Shown here piece by piece: positions 19,911 through 30,037 of a stretch of 64,000 bases of DNA (position 1 is the stretch's first letter; each line of letters begins with the position of its first letter). The translations under genes and the position numbers were made by a program. The DNA is from Closterium sp. NIES-65 (lineage: Eukaryota; Streptophyta; Zygnematophyceae; Desmidiales; Closteriaceae). The stretch is from positions 124,001 to 188,000 of the forward strand of contig CANXME010002501.1 of assembly GCA_948144175.1 (NCBI GenBank), written 5' to 3'. Under the pieces are notes generated by a model. The model did not search any database, was not told the DNA's origin, and was given only the letters and a program-made list of their open reading frames with translations.

Positions 19911-20107
19911 AGAGGGCATGGCGCCTACTACTGCATGTTGTTGTCGCCGTCGCCCACATTGGCCAGTCTCACTTTGCCGATTGCGACGGAGCCCCGATTG
20001 AAGGTAGAATAGTGCAGCGCCTTCATCAGGAAGTCGGCCGGCTGCTCTGTGGTCGGGATGAACTTCAGCGAATACTTCTCGCGCTTCACCATGTAGTGCA
20101 GCCAGTC

Positions 20108-21070
20108 CTATTGCCTCTCCATGTGCTTGAGGTTGCCTGTCAACCCTATGCCCTCCGCGACCGTGATGGCCGACTTGTTGTCCACCCGAAGGACAGTCGA
20201 CGTCCCGGCGTCCAGAAGCCGGAACTCTGCGAGGAAGAAGCGAAGTCGGCGACCCTCCTTGCCAACCTCGGTTTTCGCCATGTACTCTGATTCAGGCGAC
20301 GACAATGTCGCACATTTAATGCGCTGGCTCGACCAGGAGACCGCGGCACCTCCAAAGACAAATACGTAGCCGCCTGTGCTCGTCCGAATCTGGTTGTCGT
20401 CGGCGTCATCGGCGTCCACGTAGCCAACCAGCTTTAGCGACTCTGGTCCACCGCTGAACTCCAGGGCGGTATGACGAGTGTTGGCAAGGGAGGCAAGGCA
20501 GTGGTTGACCTCGCGCCAGTGCTGGTCGCTCCTCACCGTGAGGCCACTCCCCAGCTTGCTGCAGGCGAAGGCGATCTCCAGCCTCGTCATCGTCGCCGCG
20601 AACTGCAGCAAGCCGACCTTCCGCCGGTACTCCTCTTGCTGGCGCTCCCGTGCCTCCTCGTCGTCGAATGTCAGCTCGGCGTAGGCGTCGACAGACACCG
20701 GCGTCTTCGGGGTGTACCCGGTATGCTCCTTTTCAATGAAACGCATGCGCAGCTTGTTGGTGTAGCCCTGCTGGTGGAACCACAGCTTCCTCGGCAGCCT
20801 GACGCTCACGATCTCGAGCCCGAGGTACCTTTCCACCGGCAAAATCTGGCGCAGCTCGAAGGCAGCCTTCAGTCGCTCTTTCATCTCCTTCAGCATCGTG
20901 GTTTTGCTGCTACCCGCGAGCACCCAGCAGGCCATTCTGTCTCTGCCGACCTTGAAGTTAGCCTCGTCGACCTGGCTGTTCTTCCAACCAGCATCGACCA
21001 GCACGTGGTCGAGGGCCCTGTACCACAGCAGCAGCGACAGCCCGTACAGGCTCTTCAGCAGCTTGCACAC
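20108..21070 (-). pseudogene. Copia reverse transcriptase C-terminus and RNase H
   Basis: It begins inside RT (CKLLKSLYGLSLLLWYRALD). The YVDD-equivalent position reads CWVLAGSS, so the catalytic aspartates are lost. RNase H follows with VGYVDADDADDNQIRTSTGG, CATLSSPESEYMA and RVDNKSAITVAEG, ending at a stop in KHMERQ. Sequence left of the stop continues RNase H (LHYSTFNRGSVAIG). Dead RT with recognisable RNase H indicates an old copy. Confidence 0.8.
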
Positions 21071-21095
21071 CCGGCTGGTCTCGTCGTTGTAGTAG

Positions 21096-21635
21096 TCAGG
21101 CTGCTACATGTAAAGCACATGGTCGAGCTTGCTCTGCAGGAAGGCGCTCTTCATGTCGAGCTGCATCAGGTGCAAGGTCGAGAACGGCGACGATGCTGAG
21201 GAAGATCCTCAGCGTGACGTAGCTGCTCACCGGCGCATACGTCTCGTCGTAGTTGGCGCCATACATCTGCGTGAAGCCCTTCATGACCAGCCTCGCCTTC
21301 TCTCGGGCGACCGTGTCGTCAATGTGGCACTTGGTCATCAGCACCCACCGGTTCTTCATGATGGTCACCCCGCGTGGGCGTTTGACCAGCTCCCAGGTGC
21401 CCATGCCGATGAGGCTGCGGATCTCCTCGTCCATGGCGGCCTTCACGGCCTTGCCCTTCCAGCTCGCCAACGCCTCCTTCACCGTCATCGTTGCGATGTC
21501 CCAGCGGTGCTTGGGGTCGGCGTGCTTGTCGGGGTCAAGCACCGGTAGGTCGACGCCATCCTCAGCGTCGTCGTACAATAGGTCGTTGTCGACCTCGTCG
21601 TAGACCATGGTGTAGACAGTCGGCGGCAAGCACAC
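21096..21635 (-). pseudogene. Copia reverse transcriptase N-terminus
   Basis: It contains the conserved entry to Copia RT: KAAMDEEIRSLIGMGTWELV, NRWVLMTKCHIDDTVAREKA, LVMKGFTQMYGANYDETYAP and VSSYVTLRIFLSIVAVLDL. Homology then leaves the frame near 21180 and a stop follows at the expected QPDYYND region. The piece at 20108-21070 carries the rest of the domain. Confidence 0.8.
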
Positions 21636-21725
21636 ATGGTAGGATAGGAAGTCAGGCGGCCTCTGAAGTTGACCGGAACGCCGTGGTCCACCACATCGCT
21701 GTCGGATGGACTCCTCGGTGCCCGA

Positions 21726-22286
21726 CTACTCCCCTCCAGCATCACCGCCTTCACTGGTCTCGACATCCTGCTGCACCAAGGTCAGCGTCCATGCCCGCTG
21801 CTCCCCTATCGTCGACTCCCCTGCCGACTGCTCGATCGTTGACAGCTCCTTGGTGGTCGACTTCACTGTTGGCTGCTCCCCTGTCGTCGGCTTCTCTGCC
21901 AACGCCTCCTTCAGCGACATCACCAAAGTCGGCTGCACCTCTTCCATCTGCTGCTCCCCTGTCGGCGTCGACTTCGCTACCATGCCGACTTGCTTGACGT
22001 CACGTCGGCCACCAGCGATGCACTTAGCTGGAGCCACAGGCGCCCCACTAGTTCCCTCATCGCCGCTGGCCGACGTCGTTGTCAGCTTACGCAAGTCGGC
22101 AACATGGGGTGGGGCAGGAGGGGCAGGGGAAGGGGAAGGAGGGCGAATGACCTCAGCGTCCTCAACAGCAAGCTCACCAACCTCGGCGAGCAATGGGAGT
22201 GTTGCCGTTGAGGTGTCTGTCGGCGGGTTGGCCGGTGTCCGCCCCGACGCCGGCCCGTGCTCCAACTTCCACACTTCTAGCGACAA
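21726..22286 (-). pseudogene. Copia integrase-RT linker region
   Basis: This is a 186-residue open frame rich in Pro, Thr, Ser and Glu. It has semi-repeats of the type STGEQ/TIGEQ/TTGEQ and no catalytic motif. By position, between the right LTR and RT, it should be the variable linker after integrase. I do not recognise a conserved domain in it. Confidence 0.45.
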
Positions 22287-22312
22287 AGTCTTGTAGCCAA
22301 CCCTATTGTCGG

Positions 22313-22681
22313 TGATAACTGAATCAACGGGAGCTAGACTACGGGCTAGGCACGGATGTGAGAGTGATCTCTGCGTTCGTTCCTTAGTCGTTCTCTAGCA
22401 CTTGTGCGTTTACAGGGCAAAACTGCAAGAGTTTCACTAGCAAAGTTTGAGAACAATGGTTCACATTGGCAAGGCAACAATAACTACATCAGATGCTAGC
22501 ATGCAAGCTGGTCGACTGCCAGTGCAGCACGGTCGATTGCGTTCCAGCACGACAAGGTTGACCGCGCTCTAGTAGTGCAATGTCACCGTCTGCCAGCGCT
22601 GCATCTCGACGGCATGCCAACGCTGTGGTAAGTCGGCTGTACAGCGCTGCATCCATAGGATAGCAGTGCACCCGCTTTGCA
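22313..22681 (-). repeat. 5' LTR of the internally deleted Copia
   Basis: Partner of 19543-19910. It begins TGCAAAGCGGGTGC and ends AGTTATCA on the minus strand. Confidence 0.8.
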
Positions 22682-23240
22682 GGTGCTTGTAGCTGGTTGG
22701 TGTGCTGTGCCTCGTCACTCGCACAGTGCAGCCTCACGTCTGCATCTGATCCTCAACGTCAATCTCGGGATACCACCACCGAGGTCAGCCTCGCAAAACC
22801 TCCGGGGCGACTATCGCGTGCCTCCGCAGAACTCTGTCTCTCAGGTAACTCGATCGACCGAGCAACCCCGTCGACCAGTAGGTTCTCCTCGTGCTCATTG
22901 ACCACCCAAGTCGATGACCACCCCCGGTCAACCACACCAAGTCGACCACACCCCAGTTCGGCCACGCTCCTGGTCGACCAGCTCCTGGTGTCAGCCGACC
23001 ACAACAGGTCGTCTTCCCCAAGTCGGCGTCACCAAGTCGACGCCTCCGAGGTCGACCTTGCCGGGTCGACCACCCGAACTCGGCGCCCACAGAAGTCGGT
23101 CCCCCTCCCAGGTCGACGTCTCCCCTCGTCGACCACCTGGCTGAAATCGTCCGCCGGCTCCCCAACGCCGGCGGCATTGCATTAGCACCGTGTAGGTCGA
23201 CCAACCCATCGACCAGCTCGCCCACTGCTGCAGGTCGGCT
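22682..23240. other. Unassigned segment rich in GTCGAC motifs
   Basis: No protein homology is visible. Between about 22860 and 23200 the hexamer GTCGAC (usually GGTCGACC or AAGTCGACC) occurs about nine times at irregular spacing, with short GC-rich sequence between. It separates the LTR at 22681 from resumed integrase coding at about 23240. It may be a further insertion or part of the neighbouring element. Confidence 0.5.
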
Positions 23241-23751
23241 GCACCTCCCACACACCCCCCCCCATGCTCCAGCCCCTGCTCCCGTGCTCGCTTGCGCCAC
23301 CGTGCGTCAAGGGGCGGCAGCGCGCCGCTCCTCACTCCTCGTTTTCTCCGACCACTGCTCCTCTTTGGACTCTCCGCATGGACGTGTGGGGCCCCACCAG
23401 CGTCCGTGGACGGAACCACGAGCACTACTTTCTGCTGGTTGTTGGCGACTACATGCGCTACACCTCAGTCTTCTTCTTGCGGAGCAAGGTGGATGTTCGG
23501 AATACTTTGATCCCCTGGATCCGCACTGTTCGTCGCCAGCTGAGCGCACGGTTTCAGCAGGACCTTCAGGTCCTGCGTCTGCACTCTGACAGAGGTGGTG
23601 AGTTTTCCTCCGGCCTCCTTGAAGACTTTTGTCATGACGAGGGCATCGCCTAGTGGTTCACGCTTCCAGATTCTCCACAGTGGAACGGAATTGCTGAGCA
23701 TCGCATTGGCTTCATCATGGAGGTTGCTCGCACCTCCATGATCCATGCGGC
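23240..23751 (+). pseudogene. Copia integrase fragment (old plus copy)
   Basis: It encodes PCVKGRQRAAPHSS (zinc-region end), MDVWGPTSVRGRN (first catalytic Asp), SVFFLRSKVDVRN and LHSDRGGEFSSG (second Asp). A TAG at 23651-23653 sits where Gln is expected (GIRQ in sister copies). SPQWNGIAEHRIG follows, with the catalytic Glu in AEHR. It is cut at MIHAA, where minus-strand linker sequence of another copy starts. Confidence 0.8.
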
Positions 23752-24590
23752 TCTAGCACCAGCGCCTCCAGCTCCAAAGTCCGCAGCACCACAAGCTCCG
23801 GCAGCTCCAACACCTCCAGGACGAGCACCAGCAGCTCCAGCGCCTCCAGCTGCTCTAGAAACTCTAGCTCCAGGGCCTCCAGCAGTAGCACCCCTAAAAC
23901 CGGCACCTCCAGCTCCAGGGTCTCCTACTCCATGGTCGACATGACCAGCTCCAGGGACTCCAGCTCTAGTGCCTCCAGCAGCAGCACCCCCAGAACCGGC
24001 ACCTCCCGCTCCAGGGTCTCCAACTCCAAGGTCGACAACACCAGCTCCAGGGCCTCCAGCTCCAGTGCCCCCAGCAGCAGCACCCCCAGAACCGGCACCT
24101 CCAACTCCAGGGTCCCTAGCTCCAGCGCCTCCAGCTCTAGTGCCTCCAGCTCCAGCAGCGCGACTCCGGAGGCAGGTGCGCGAAGCAAGCCACTCACGCA
24201 GCTGCTGTGGCAAGAGAGGTGACCGCTACGAGACGGCACCAGGAGGACCTCTAGCAGACTCAGCACCCCTAGGCTCAGCACCAACAGAATCCATACCTCC
24301 GAGGCCAACACCTCGAGGGCCAGCACCTCGAGGGCCAGCACCTCCAGCTCCAAGGTCTCGAACTCCAACGTGCGGGTCTCCAGCTCCAGTGCCTCCAGAA
24401 CGAGCACCTCCAGAACCAGAAACACCAGCACTCCTAGCGCCGACGAGCAGCTCCAGCAGCTCCAACCGCAACGCATCGAGCTGCAGTACCTCCAGAGCAG
24501 GATCTCCAGCTCAAGCAGCATGACTCCTCAGGCGGGTATGCCACGCAAGCCACTCTCGTATCTGCTGTGGTGAGAGAGGCCCCCGTCGTA
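23752..24590 (-). pseudogene. Copia integrase-RT linker with REW motifs
   Basis: It encodes PQQLREWLASRTCLRSRAAG, then long Gly/Ala repeats of the GAGGPGAG and GGAAAGGTGAGG types, on the minus strand. A second motif, SPQQIREWLAWHTRLRSHAA, lies at about 24520-24590. In intact copies this region joins integrase to RT. Here it ends abruptly at 23752. Confidence 0.65.
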
Positions 24591-25278
24591 AAAAGAGACC
24601 CCCAGACTCAGCACCCCCAGACCCGGCACCCTCCGGCTCATCACCCCCGGGCTCCGCACTCGGAGGCTCAGCACCCCCAGGCTCCGCACTCGCAGGTTCA
24701 ACACCCCCAGGCTCCGCAACCCCCACCACCTCACGCACAGGCTCAGCACCCCCAGACGCAGTACCTCGAGCAGCACCACCCGCAGCAGCACCTGAATCGC
24801 TAGTGACCTCTACAAGCTCAGCCGAGGGGAGTGGGTCTACCTGAGACACACCTGAAGGAACAGGACCCTGAGGGGGGAGGGGGTCTACCGGAGGGGGACC
24901 TGGAGTGAGGAAAAGCGACGGGGGAGGGAGGGGGGCAGTGCGGTAGGGGAAGAGACGGTAGAAAGGAACCGACTCGTCAAAGGTGACGTCCTGAGAGGGG
25001 AAGACACGGCGCGAGGTGGGGTGGTAAAACTGCCAGCCAGGTACGCCAGGGACAAAGCCAAGGAAGACGTAGAATGGTGCGAGAGGAGAGCTTGTCCGTG
25101 GACGTATCGCAGACAAGGGCACGAGCACCCCAGACTCGGAAACGCGACGCATCGCCAACCTCTCTCGTCCAACGCAGTGTGGGCGAGGTTTTTGGTAAGG
25201 AGACACGGGGCCAGAGGTTGAGCTGCTGCGCAGCGTACCGGACTCCAAACGGCCACAGAAAATGGGGAGCCGCCGCAT
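24511..25278 (-). pseudogene. Copia integrase C-terminus and GGAEP array
   Basis: The genuine part starts near 25080 with FLGFVPGVPGWQFYHPTSRR and continues with SQDVTFDESVPFYRLFPYR, a Pro-rich segment and imperfect GGAEP/SAEPGGAEP repeats. Upstream of 25080 the homology is carried by another frame (24977-25405), so a frameshift lies near 25080. Confidence 0.65.
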
Positions 25279-25405
25279 GGATCAAGGAGGTATGCGCGAC
25301 CTCCATGACCAAGCCAATGCGGCGCACAGCAACCCCATTTCGCTGCGGTGTGCCCGGAAGCGTGAACGACTGCTCGATGCCCTCCCCCTGACAGAAGGCC
25401 TGCAA
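24977..25405 (-). pseudogene. Copia integrase, end of catalytic core
   Basis: It reads GIEQSFTLPGTPQRNGVAVR, HAAAPHFLWPFGVRYAAQ and FRVWGARALVCD. The catalytic Glu of the AERR block reads Val-Arg here (NGVAVRR), so the DDE triad is broken. Homology ends in a frame change near 25080. Confidence 0.7.
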
Positions 25406-25462
25406 GAGGTCAGAGGTGAACTCACCACCTCTGTCAGAGTGCAGACGTAAGATAGGAAGGTC

Positions 25463-25867
25463 CTAGCGGAACCTCCGGTGGAGCTGAAGACGAACTGCTC
25501 GGATCCAAGGGATTAGGACAGCAGGGACCTCACCCTTTGTGCACAAGGGGAAGACCGTGGTGTAACGCGAGTAGTCGTCGACAACCAGCAGAAAGTACCG
25601 CTCACCGCCCTGTCCACGAATGCGGGCTGGGCCCCATATGTCCAGGTGGAGGGTCTGCAGAGGAGCCTCTGTCGGGGGAAACGAGGACGAGTGAGGAGCA
25701 GCGTGCTGCCACCCCTCGACAAAAGGAGGGCAGGGCAGCGCAGGGGAGGGAGAGACCTGGGAAGACCAAACACTAGGAGGCGACAATGCATGGCACGGAG
25801 ACGTGGCAAGGAGGGGTGACCTAAGCGGTGGTGCCAAAGAAAATTCTAGCGACACGGAGCGACACAA
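25463..25867 (-). pseudogene. Copia integrase, first part
   Basis: Residues from about 45 on match the family: FVEGWQHAAPHSSSFPPTEA, LHLDIWGPARIRGQG (first catalytic Asp) and VVDDYSRYTTVFPL. It stops at TAG (25463-25465) after HRRFR. Further right the GAG-pre-integrase homology (GHPSLPRLRAM) is in another frame. Confidence 0.7.
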
Positions 25868-25915
25868 ACAAGGGGAGGCTACCTGACCTGACGCAGACTC
25901 CTGACCAGTAGCAGC

Positions 25916-26048
25916 TGTTAGAATCTGGCAGAAGGAATGATGAACTATGAAAGAGATGGGTACAAATATAGAACCCTAAAAGGGGCTGTACCCCATATTG
26001 GCTACCCCACTACAGCCTAAGCATATATAGCATATATATCATTTGACA
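25916..26048 (-). repeat. 3' LTR
   Basis: On the minus strand it runs from TGTCAAATGATATATATG to CAGATTCTAACA. It is identical to 32790-32922 except for one G/A difference in the AAAAGGGG run. Confidence 0.95.
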
Positions 26049-26275
26049 CACCCCCATAGGCAAAGTGGGGGAGAGCAAGGGGTCACAAGACCAGTTAAGA
26101 GAAGCAAAGCAAGCTCAGGGTGGATCACAACGTCACCACACACACTGAGCACAAGCAAAGGGCCACAAGGCCAATTCACATGCAGAGGTATATATGCCCA
26201 ACAACAGCACAGTGATCTCTACCTAGCAGAGCAAGCAAGAAGGTATATATATATATATCACAGTACAAACAAAGT
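26049..26275 (-). promoter_or_regulatory. 3' tail with hairpin polypurine tract
   Basis: CCCCCA (26051-26056) and TGGGGG (26066-26071) flank the junction with the 3' LTR and can pair. Further right are the family's tail blocks and a (TA)n run near 26240. Confidence 0.7.
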
Positions 26276-26660
26276 CTACAGCAAGTGAGGAAAAGTGGGC
26301 ACAAGGCCTAACAAAGTGCAGAAACGCTGATGATCACCAGACGGAAGTGCCTTGGTGAATATATCAGCAGTGTTGGCCCGAGTGGCCACGTGAGCAAGAC
26401 GAAGCTGACCCCGCTGCTGCAACTCTCGAGCCAGGAAGTAACGCAGAGCGATGTGCTTCGTTCTGTCCTCTAGTCTGTGCTCCTGACACAATGCAATGGC
26501 GGCCTTGTTGTCGACGTACAGCACTGGACGAGAACGAGGCCGCTCTCCCAAGTCGGTCAGCAGGTAGGTGAGCCAGCATAACTCCTATGCAGCCATGGCT
26601 GTGGCGTAGATCTCAGCCTCACAATTTGAGCTGAGAACCGAAGACGAGCGTGCAAGGTCA
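26276..26660 (-). pseudogene. Copia RNase H, C-terminal part
   Basis: It reads LYVDNKAAIALCQEHRLEDR, RTKHIALRYFLARELQQRG, RANTADIFTKAL and DHQRFCTLLGL, the end blocks of RNase H. A TAG at 26585-26587 follows AMAA, where sister copies have Gln (AAQELRW). Part of RNase H upstream (the DASWADDQ region) is deleted. Confidence 0.75.
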
Positions 26661-27647
26661 GGTCGAGTGCAGGTCATCAGGTACATGAGGCAGCCCACTA
26701 GCTCTGGATACGGGCCACTCGGCTCTACAGACTCGTCCGAAGGTGGAGCTGAGAGCGAGTGGCCTATAGCCAGAGGAGTGTGCTGTGGCGAGGACCAGGT
26801 GAAGCCGAAAGCGCTGAAGGACCTGCTGCACCATGTGTGACTTAGTAAGTGTGATGGTGCGGCGTGCTCTGTCCCGGGTGATCTGCAAGCCAAGGTAGCT
26901 GCGCAGTTCACCCAGGTCTGAGCACGTGTGTCTCTTATGCAGCTCCGACTTCACCAGGGCGAGAGCCTCAGTGTCAGCAGTGGCAAAGACCAAGTCGTTG
27001 ACGTACACGAGGATGTAGAACGACGGCAGCGACGTGTTGGTGCGCAGAAACAGCGACGGGTCAGCAGTCGACGGAGCAAACCCAAGAGCCGCAAGTGCAA
27101 TCCTCAGTGTGTCGTGCCACTCACGCGGCGCCTGGCGGAGACCGTAGACTGGCCGCCGGAGGCTCCATTGGGTACCAGGAGGGAACGACCCAGTGATGCC
27201 AGGAGGTCGGCGCAGCCAGATCTCTTCGTGCAGGCTGCCTTGTAAGAAAGCTGTGCTGAAGTCAAGAGAGTGAAGCTCGTAGTCACGCTGAGCGGCAACG
27301 TGCAGCAGCACCCGAAGAGTGGTCATCTTTGGGGTGGGGGAGAAGGTCTGAAAGAAGTCCACTCCCTCTCGCGGACTGAAACCTCGAGCAACGTAACGAG
27401 CCTTGAAGATAAGCGGAGAACCTGGCGGCCGCTTCACCCTAAAAATCCACATGCCACTGATGATGTTCGCCCCAGGAGGGGGAACCTCGTCAACGTAAGT
27501 GCCTGTGGACTTCCTGGATGCCATCTCTGCTTCCATGGCTGTCTGCCACTGAGAGGAGTACTCACCCGCGATCGCCTCAGCGTAAGAGCGCGGGGTCGGG
27601 ATGTCTAGTGCATCCGGGTCTCCCTCACGGGCAAGCAGCATGGACAC
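26658..27647 (-). CDS. Copia reverse transcriptase with mutated catalytic box
   Basis: A 329-residue frame covers nearly the whole RT: TPRSYAEAIAGEYSSQWQ, MWIFRVKRPPGSPLIFKARY, LDFSTAFLQGSLHEEIWLRR, YGLRQAPREW and LGLQITRDRARR. The catalytic box reads VYVNDLVFAT; the first Asp of the essential Asp-Asp pair is Asn (GAC to AAC, a CpG transition). This alone should abolish polymerisation. Near the C-terminus the homology shifts frame (after QQVLQRF), so the last about 60 residues are not real RT. Confidence 0.85.
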   Translation of the reverse strand: MSMLLAREGDPDALDIPTPRSYAEAIAGEYSSQWQTAMEAEMASRKSTGTYVDEVPPPGANIISGMWIFRVKRPPGSPLIFKARYVARGFSPREGVDFFQTFSPTPKMTTLRVLLHVAAQRDYELHSLDFSTAFLQGSLHEEIWLRRPPGITGSFPPGTQWSLRRPVYGLRQAPREWHDTLRIALAALGFAPSTADPSLFLRTNTSLPSFYILVYVNDLVFATADTEALALVKSELHKRHTCSDLGELRSYLGLQITRDRARRTITLTKSHMVQQVLQRFRLHLVLATAHSSGYRPLALSSTFGRVCRAEWPVSRASGLPHVPDDLHST

Positions 27648-29247
27648 GAGATGAGGCGCAGCGGCTGCAAGACACTCAAGGTCCTCCTACCTGTCCTCAA
27701 GGACGTCCGTGCCAAGAGCACACTCACCCCCGTCAGACGGAGGACAGATAGACTCAGACTCAGCAACAAGACTAGCGGTAGTCTAGACGACAGGCAGCAG
27801 CAAAGTCAACAAGCTCAGTGACTAAGGCAGACGCAGCAGAAGACTCAAACGACGGGTCAGTGACAACTGTGGCTAGCAGACGCGTGACAGTAGGGTGAGC
27901 AGCACGGGTGCGGTCAGACTCAGGCTCAGGAACGGTAGGCAGAGAAGACGCAGGAGGGGACGGCATGGGAACACGCTGCGGAGGAGAGGAAGGACGACAA
28001 ACTACGAGGTGGGTGTCGGTGACAGCCGGCTGACGCGAACGAGGAACACGACGACCAGGACGACCAGGACGGACAGGCGAGACAGGACGCGACGCAGGCT
28101 CACGATGCTCAGTAAGACCCCCTGTCTGCTCAGTGTAAGGAGAAGGAGCAGGCAGCGGTGAGCCAGGCTGTAACGGAAGACCAGTAGACGAAGGGAAACT
28201 AAGAACCTGGTGTAGCACAGAGTCAGACGGTGGCTGAGACGACGGAGACAGTGGAGCAAAGAACAGGCGCTGCTGTGTAGTGCCACCAGCACCAACAGCT
28301 CTAGCACCTCCAGCAGCTCCAGAACCCTCAGCGCCAGCTCCTACAGGATCAGCTCCACCAGCAGCAGCACCCCCAGAACCGGCACCTCCAGTCCCAGGGT
28401 CTCCAGCCTAAGTGTCTCTAGCAGTAGCACCCCTAGACCCAGGGTCTCCAGCAGTAGCACCCTCAGGCTTAGTACCTCCAACCCCAGCAGCTCCAGTACC
28501 TCCAGTACGAGCACCTCCGGGACCAGCACCACTCCCAGCTCCACTGACGTCAGCAGAAGTACCTCTAGCGGCAGAGCCCCAAGCTCCAGAAGCGCGACCC
28601 TGACTGCGACCGTACCAGTCGTGCAGCTGCTGTGAGGTGAGAGGCACACACGGACAAAGGCGGCTACTCCAAGGAGACCGCGCAACAGCAGACTCAAAAC
28701 CCTCAGCGCCAGCACCCGCAGCAGCTCCAGAAACTCTAGCACCAGCACCCGTAGCAGCTCCAGGACCTCCAGCTCCAGCACCCTCAGCAGCTCCAGAACC
28801 TCCAACAGAAACAACTCCACTAGCAGAGTCACCAGCTCCAGCGCCTCCCGTAGCAGGGCCCCTAGCTCCAACAGCGCGACCCTGACGGCCAACGTACCAC
28901 TCACGCAGCTGCTGTGGGGAGAGAGGGAGTCGACGACGAGAGTGCAGCGGCGAGGTACCAGTGGAGCGACTACGGAGACGGCCGCCCCAGGGAGACTGCT
29001 CACCAGACGCCTCAGCGCCCCCAAGTGCAGGACCCCCAGTATCAGGACCCCTAAGCTCAGCACCCCCAGACTCCTCACGTCCAGGCTCAGCACCTCCAGT
29101 CTCCGCACCCCTAGGCTCCACACCTCCACGCTCCGCACCCCCAGGCTCAGCACCCCGAGGCTCCGCACCCCCAGGCTCAGCACCCCCAGGCTTCAGCACC
29201 CCGAGCAGGACCACCCTCAGCAGGACCTGAGTCACCAGTGACCTCAA
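27648..29247 (-). pseudogene. Copia linker: GGAEP array, two REW motifs, Gly/Ala repeats
   Basis: From right to left it has about 12 GGAEP-type pentapeptides (about 29030-29210), SPQQLREWYVGRQGRAVGAR (about 28880-28930), Gly/Ala-rich sequence and TSQQLHDWYGRSQGRASGA (about 28590-28640). Further Gly/Ala repeats and the Pro/Ser segment that precedes RT follow. The pieces 28408-29247 and 27772-28218 lie in different frames, so at least one indel separates them. Confidence 0.7.
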
Positions 29248-29404
29248 CTGGCGAAGTCAAGGGAGGAGGGTCTACCTGAGACACACCTGAAGGAGCAGGA
29301 CCGTGAGTGGGGAGGGGGTCTACCTGGGGAGCACCTAGAGCGAGGAAGAGCGGCGGGGCGGGGAAAGGGGCAGTGCGGTAGGGGAAGAGACGGTAAAAGG
29401 GAAC

Positions 29405-30016
29405 CTACTCGTTGAACGTGACGTCATGAGAGGGGAAGACACGGTGCGAGGTGGGGTGGTAAAACTGCCAACCAGACGCGTCAGGGACAAAGCCAAGGAA
29501 GACACAGGGAATAGCGCGGGCGGAGAGCTTGTCCTCGGTGGTATCGCGGACAAAGGCACGAGCACCGCAGACCCAGAAACGCGACGCATCGCCAACCTTC
29601 CCTGTCCACAGCAGTGTGGGCGAGGTCTCCGGCAAGGAGACACGGGGCCAGAGGTTGAGCTGATGCGCGGCGTACCGGACCGCAAACGGCCACAGAAAAT
29701 GGGGGGCAGCCGCATGGATCATGGAGGTACGAGCGACCTCCATGACTAAGCCAATGCGGCGCTCAGCAACCCCATTCTGCTGCGGAGAGGCCGGAAGCGT
29801 GAACGTCTGGCTGATGCCATCCTTCGCACAGAAGGCCGCCAAGAGGTCGAAGGAAAACTCCCCATCTCTGTCAGAGTGCAGACGCAAGACGGGAAACTCC
29901 GTCTCGAACCGCTCGCGGAGCTGAAGACGAGCAGCGCGGATCGAAGGGATCAAAACATCAGGGACCTCACCCAAGAGGAAGACCGTGGTGTAACGCGTGT
30001 AGTCGTCGACGACCAA
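29405..30016 (-). CDS. Copia integrase catalytic core and C-terminus
   Basis: It contains VVDDYTRYTTVFLLGEVPD (a short deletion relative to FPLRTKGEVPD), LHSDRDGEFSFD (second catalytic Asp), SPQQNGVAERRIG (catalytic Glu), HAAAPHFLWPFAVRYAAHQL, CVFLGFVPDASGWQFYH and SHDVTFNE. It ends at a TAG where sister copies continue SVPYYRLF. The first catalytic Asp lies in the next segment to the right. Confidence 0.8.
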   Translation of the reverse strand: MVVDDYTRYTTVFLLGEVPDVLIPSIRAARLQLRERFETEFPVLRLHSDRDGEFSFDLLAAFCAKDGISQTFTLPASPQQNGVAERRIGLVMEVARTSMIHAAAPHFLWPFAVRYAAHQLNLWPRVSLPETSPTLLWTGKVGDASRFWVCGARAFVRDTTEDKLSARAIPCVFLGFVPDASGWQFYHPTSHRVFPSHDVTFNE

Positions 30017-30037
30017 CAGGAAGTACCGCTCGTGGCC

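Larger units (their letters stand above)
19543..22681 (-). mobile_element. Different Ty1/Copia family, internally deleted, minus strand
   Basis: Direct repeats of about 368 bp (19543-19910 and 22313-22681) flank minus-strand RNase H, RT and integrase-tail coding. On the minus strand the repeats start TGCAA and end TTATCA (right copy), as LTRs do. Gag, protease and the integrase core are missing, because the right LTR abuts the integrase tail. Flanking 5-mers (TGCGG and GGTGC) do not match, so the insertion boundary is uncertain. Its RNase H resembles the plus-strand fragment at 47790-48299. Confidence 0.8.
10748..23751 (+). mobile_element. Old Ty1/Copia copy, split by three nested insertions
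   Basis: A 5' LTR, a degenerate primer site, a GC-rich leader, a decayed gag, a protease and an integrase fragment lie in order on the plus strand. They are interrupted by a solo LTR (12358-12725), a complete Copia (12851-19387) and a minus-strand Copia (19543-22681). If the first two insertions and one copy of each 5-bp duplication are removed, the protease frame runs straight through both sites. This copy is therefore older than both. It is cut at 23751, in the integrase, where minus-strand sequence begins. Confidence 0.8.
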
